Source of the DNA: Bacteroidetes bacterium UBA1312 | GTDB lineage: Bacteria; Bacteroidota; Bacteroidia; Chitinophagales; Chitinophagaceae | Direction: 5' to 3' | Assembly (NCBI GenBank): GCA_002307135.1 | Contig: DBTQ01000015.1 | Span: 144,527 to 192,114 of the forward strand | DNA: 47,588 bases | Shown: positions 44,705 through 47,588 of the stretch, one piece after another | Position numbering within the stretch: the stretch's first letter is position 1 | Layout: each line of letters opens with the position of its first letter | Made by a program: the position numbers and the translations under genes | Notes under the pieces: generated by a model | Told to the model about the DNA's origin: nothing | Seen by the model: the letters and a program-made list of their open reading frames with translations, nothing else | The model's database searches: none

Positions 44705-45649
44705 TTGAAACGACATCTTATCCATATAGGTTACCCAAAATCAGGCTCCACTTTTCTACAAGAATGGTTTTTGCAAAATCCTCAACTACACTATGCTCCG
44801 GGAGGACTAGGGGGATTTCACAATGTTTATCAAATCTCTCAAAATGCCGCCGCTCAAGACGGTAAAGATTTCCAATATTTTGTAACGAGCGATGAATCAC
44901 TCTGTATCCCACAAATATCAACTGGTACCGTACCGATAAATGATTTATCGAAAAGTAATTTTGCGTTTTCTAATACTCATGCACAAAATAAAAATTGCGA
45001 AACGCTAAAAGCATTATATCCTAATGCAATAATATTATTTGTCACACGCGGATTCGAAAGTTTAATTAAATCAGGTTATTCCCAACTTGTAAGAACGGGT
45101 TTTCAATACAATATTGAGCAATACAAACAAGCATTTAATTTTGAAGACAAACAAATCAGTGCAAATATTGATTATTCATCAATCATCGATAGTTACGAAC
45201 GAGCATTTGGTCAAGAAAATTTGATTGTGCTACCCTACGAAATGCTTCGGGATAATCAAAATGCTTTTTTAAACGTATTAGAAGAAAAATTAGGCCTAGT
45301 ACATTTTGAATGCCATTTAGGACGAATAAATGAATCTTTAAGTGCGGAAGAACTATACTGGTATCCTAAAATATCTGCTTCGGTTGCTCGATTTTCACAA
45401 TCATTGGGTAAAAATGCACATAAAAAAATATTTAGGTGGTATGTTAATAAAACCATCAAAAATGATTTCAAAAATTTGATTCGCCTTCTGAATAAAATCC
45501 AAAAAGGCAATCAGCATATTGAAAGCTCAGACTTTTCTGAAGCATTAAACTTTATCAGAAAAAATAATAAAGATAGATTTGCTGCAAAACTTAAGAATGA
45601 GGCTTTATATACTCCTTACCTTAAAGAATATTTATTAGACAATATGTAA
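44705..45649 (+). CDS. PAPS-dependent sulfotransferase
   Basis: 314 residues. N-terminal 5'-phosphosulfate-binding loop YPKSGSTFL at 10-18 and the 3'-phosphate-binding pair R115 and S123 in RGFESLIKSGYSQ, spaced eight residues apart as in known sulfotransferases. Cytosolic, no signal or membrane helix, so it acts before export. Transfers sulfate from PAPS to a hydroxyl or amino group of the cluster product. TTG start at 44705, divergent from the cysDN operon that makes its donor. Confidence 0.9.
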   Translation: MKRHLIHIGYPKSGSTFLQEWFLQNPQLHYAPGGLGGFHNVYQISQNAAAQDGKDFQYFVTSDESLCIPQISTGTVPINDLSKSNFAFSNTHAQNKNCETLKALYPNAIILFVTRGFESLIKSGYSQLVRTGFQYNIEQYKQAFNFEDKQISANIDYSSIIDSYERAFGQENLIVLPYEMLRDNQNAFLNVLEEKLGLVHFECHLGRINESLSAEELYWYPKISASVARFSQSLGKNAHKKIFRWYVNKTIKNDFKNLIRLLNKIQKGNQHIESSDFSEALNFIRKNNKDRFAAKLKNEALYTPYLKEYLLDNM

Positions 45650-45675
45650 TAGCATCTTGGCAGAGTAATAATCTA

Positions 45676-46254
45676 TTACCCCATCCTGCACCTAATACCC
45701 AATTCTCTTTCAAAACGCATGATGTCCTTATCTCTCAAACCTTCATTAGGCAGTACATAAAATTTATCGAGTTTAGGTTCGTGAGCTGTAGTTATTCCAG
45801 CGATGCTGTTTAACTTATTTCTGCTTACACTAAGTTCTCGTAAATTGACAAGTTCTTCCAAAGATATAAGCTCTTCTATCCTATTATTTTGACAATACAA
45901 TATTTCTAAATCAGTGAGTTCTTCAATGCCCGATAAACTCGTTAATTGATTATTCATCACAAACAGTGATTTGAGTCGATTCGCATGAGATAAGTTTTCT
46001 AAACTTGTTATTTGATGATGACTGATTACCACAATTTCGAGTAGTGACAAATAAACTAAACCCGAAAGGTTGGTCAATTCAAAATTCATATTGGGGTATT
46101 GAGCTGTGGGACCTACCAAACGAAGAATCGTAGTTTTTGATAGCTGCTCTAATTGTTGCTCGTCAGGCATATCCGTCTCCGCCGTATTAGCCAATACTAG
46201 GTTGAATGCCCTTTGCCATTGAGGCTCTAGAGAAAGCCAATCTGCTTTTGTCAT
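45676..46254 (-). CDS. Small leucine-rich-repeat protein
   Basis: 192 residues. About five LRR units of 21-23 residues from about 60 to 160, e.g. LKSLFVMNNQLTSLSGIEEL, LEILYCQNNRIEELISL and LRELSVSRNKLNSIAGI, close to the internalin-type repeat. No signal peptide, so cytosolic; probably a protein-protein interaction module. Convergent with the sulfotransferase gene. Whether it belongs to the sulfation cluster is unknown. Confidence 0.85.
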   Translation of the reverse strand: MTKADWLSLEPQWQRAFNLVLANTAETDMPDEQQLEQLSKTTILRLVGPTAQYPNMNFELTNLSGLVYLSLLEIVVISHHQITSLENLSHANRLKSLFVMNNQLTSLSGIEELTDLEILYCQNNRIEELISLEELVNLRELSVSRNKLNSIAGITTAHEPKLDKFYVLPNEGLRDKDIMRFERELGIRCRMG

Positions 46255-46327
46255 ATTTATTCAAAAATGCTAAGATTGATAAATCAAATTAAGGTAATAT
46301 AAGCTATTTGTTAGGAACATTAATCCT

Positions 46328-46374
46328 AATACATACGTGCACATTATTGATGAATAATGCGCACGTATTGTATT
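46328..46374 (-). terminator. Long hairpin after the tail-collar gene
   Basis: AATACATACGTGC (46328-46340) pairs with GCACGTATTGTATT (46361-46374) apart from one bulge, with a further inner stem ATTATT / AATAAT. It lies 20 bp past the stop at 46394. No T-run, so termination is probable but not certain. Confidence 0.5.
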
Positions 46375-46393
46375 ATAAAATTGTAAGTACCAA

Positions 46394-47038
46394 TTAAGGT
46401 CTTGTAGGGTAGAGACCATACAAAGCAATGCAATAATTAAGAACCAAATATGGTTGCATCACAGAAAATGGAGTAGATGTAAAAGAAACTGATACCGGCT
46501 GTGGTGTAGTTGGCGCACCAGTTACAGCACCTGTAGTGCCCGATAAAGTTGTAGTTGCGGATACACCACCCATGGAACCTGTAGGTCCGGATGTAGGAAT
46601 TGTAGCATAGCTATTTACAGTTTGGCTGGTTAGCGTATTGCCATTGGGTGTATTCACATTACCTGTAACGGCCATGGTTCCTACCCTTACATTTGTGGTT
46701 GCAATCGCTGAACCATTTAATCCATGTGTGTGATTGGGCAAATTAGCCGAGACTAAAACAGTCGCACCGGTTCCGGTAGCAGTAGAAGTATTGGCTCCGT
46801 TTTTTTGACCAATAGTCATAGCCGTCAATCCGGGAGCTGCACCCTGATTTACCACTACACGACCCCTTAAGTCGGGAAGTTGAAAGGATTGTCCACTACC
46901 ACCATAGGTGTAACCTATTAAGGCAAACAGTGCCTGATACTGGGATACTTGTAAGGTCGTGCCGTCACATAGGTTCCAATCGACAGGGGCATAATTAAAG
47001 CTCAGTAAGGAAATTTCTCCGATAAATGGATCTTGCAT
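46394..47038 (-). CDS. Tail-collar domain protein (Mdp-like)
   Basis: 214 residues. The N-terminal phage-tail-collar domain is clear: FIGEISLLSFNYAP, WNLCDGTTLQVSQYQALFAL, IGYTYGGSGQSFQLPDLRGRV. The rest is a Gly/Ser/Thr-rich low-complexity fibre ending in PYLVLNYCIALYG. This matches the free-standing microcystin-dependent-protein (Mdp) family of many bacteria rather than a phage structural gene, and no other phage gene is near. Role in cells unknown, possibly surface or contractile-tail related. Confidence 0.85.
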   Translation of the reverse strand: MQDPFIGEISLLSFNYAPVDWNLCDGTTLQVSQYQALFALIGYTYGGSGQSFQLPDLRGRVVVNQGAAPGLTAMTIGQKNGANTSTATGTGATVLVSANLPNHTHGLNGSAIATTNVRVGTMAVTGNVNTPNGNTLTSQTVNSYATIPTSGPTGSMGGVSATTTLSGTTGAVTGAPTTPQPVSVSFTSTPFSVMQPYLVLNYCIALYGLYPTRP

Positions 47039-47168
47039 AGTTTAATTTTTAAATGGTTAAGAAAAAAAAAAATAGTAAAGCGCGTTATGAGATAAATTTT
47101 GTCTTGTAATAATCATCAATTTTTCAAAATGAATGTAAACTTAGCTATTCTAAAAAGTGCTGTAAAGA

Positions 47169-47201
47169 GTGAAAACACCCGTTTTTATAGCGTGTTTTCA
47201 C
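47169..47201. repeat. Perfect 10-bp inverted repeat
   Basis: GTGAAAACAC and GTGTTTTCAC separated by 13 bp, about 130 bp upstream of the tail-collar gene. Could be an operator or a hairpin of a mobile remnant. Confidence 0.45.
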
Positions 47202-47276
47202 CCAACCTTATCCGCTATTTCGCTTACCAAACAAACAGCAGTTATAATAACTCGGGTCAAACGTAATACGCACAAA

Positions 47277-47313
47277 AACAAAAAAGCGGGGAAATTTCCA
47301 CGTTTTTTAAAAA
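47277..47313 (+). repeat. Copy R2 of the roughly 36-bp element
   Basis: Contains GGGAAATTTCCACG (47289-47302) flanked by A/T tracts; inverted relative to R1 at 32,260-32,296. R1 and R2 bracket the accessory cluster. Confidence 0.5.
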
Positions 47314-47513
47314 TAGTTGGTTACGTTCATGGGGCGCACAACATACAGGGCTCGTTATTGTCGGCGCGGCGGAAATATGGTAACTCGAACCATATAATTC
47401 CGAATATCAACAAACATTTCAATAGCTTAAAATCCTCTACTAGCGCTTGTTTAGCTAAAAAATCATTGAAAGGCATTTTAATAATTCAGCCCTACTGAGC
47501 CTAGAAAAATTAA

Positions 47514-47557
47514 TCAATAAAAAAGAGCCATACAGTTGTATGGCTCTTTTTTATTGA
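47514..47557. terminator. Strong bidirectional terminator
   Basis: Perfect 20-bp stem TCAATAAAAAAGAGCCATAC (47514-47533) / 47538-47557 with loop AGTT; A-run on one side and T-run on the other. Probably ends a gene lying beyond the window edge. Confidence 0.9.
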
Positions 47558-47588
47558 TACAATTGTCCCGTCCTGAAATATCGATACA

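Larger units (their letters stand above)
47039..47513. other. Repeat-rich non-coding stretch
   Basis: About 475 bp. It holds a perfect inverted pair GTGAAAACAC (47169-47178) / GTGTTTTCAC (47192-47201), repeat R2 and G/C-richer patches. An open frame at 47,169-47,498 starts inside the hairpin and has no protein-like pattern, so I do not call it a gene. Confidence 0.5.

Noticed and set aside
46394..47038. Prophage
   Set aside because: Only a tail-collar domain protein is present, of the free-standing Mdp type; no other phage genes nearby.
47169..47498. 109-residue plus-strand ORF near the window end
   Set aside because: Starts inside an inverted repeat, crosses repeat R2, has low-complexity basic composition and no promoter.

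Overview
The window is A+T-rich DNA from a member of the Bacteroidota, most likely Chitinophagia/Sphingobacteriia; the class is a guess, the phylum is firm. Evidence: three proteins with C-terminal type IX secretion (T9SS) sorting domains, a PorD gene, DUF4270 and DUF4296 genes, TonB-dependent receptor biology, at least eleven TAnnTTTG-type -7 promoter elements placed correctly before genes, few Shine-Dalgarno sequences, and frequent TTG starts.

Region 1 (1-12.6 kb): a membrane pyrophosphatase fused to an OmpA-type peptidoglycan-binding domain; two tandem small beta-barrel genes, the first broken by a one-base frameshift; prmA; a tandem duplication of a large secreted M43-like metalloprotease, whose second copy carries a scrap of the prmA 3' end; then metK.

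Region 2 (12.9-17.8 kb): a T9SS-exported beta-helix-like protein and a TonB-dependent receptor. Each is preceded by an array of short direct repeats with an exact 11-bp period, placed at the same distance from the -7 element. This looks like a Pho-box-type operator, so the pair is predicted to be one co-activated outer-membrane uptake system, plausibly induced by phosphate starvation.

Region 3 (17.9-31.6 kb): mostly conserved core genes: glmS, DUF4270 lipoprotein, a truncated starch-synthase-like protein, panC, coaBC, porD, DUF4296 lipoprotein, flavin reductase, bcp, a CPBP membrane protein, a HerA-like ATPase, galE, a HAD phosphatase and tRNA-Ile2(CAU).

Region 4 (31.6-47.6 kb): about 0.7 kb without recognisable genes after the tRNA, then an accessory cluster. 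It holds an ABC exporter, GT4 and GT2 glycosyltransferases, a UbiA-family prenyltransferase, two PhyH-type Fe/2-oxoglutarate oxygenases (one with HxN in place of HxD), a methyltransferase, a membrane acyltransferase, a full PAPS-forming set (CysD, CysN, CysC) and a PAPS-dependent sulfotransferase. No PAPS reductase and no polysaccharide polymerase or Wzx/Wzm gene is present. My reading is a locus for a sulfated, acylated, probably lipid-linked glycoconjugate or metabolite. It is followed by an LRR protein, a tail-collar (Mdp-like) protein and a repeat-rich non-coding end. Two diverged inverted copies of a roughly 36-bp element bracket this region, which together with the tRNA suggests a genomic island.

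How it fits together: PorD belongs to the T9SS machinery that would export the two proteases and the beta-helix protein. The best candidates for something undescribed are the 11-bp-repeat-controlled TonB/beta-helix pair and the sulfated-product cluster with its HxN oxygenase and an unknown 81-residue partner of CysD.
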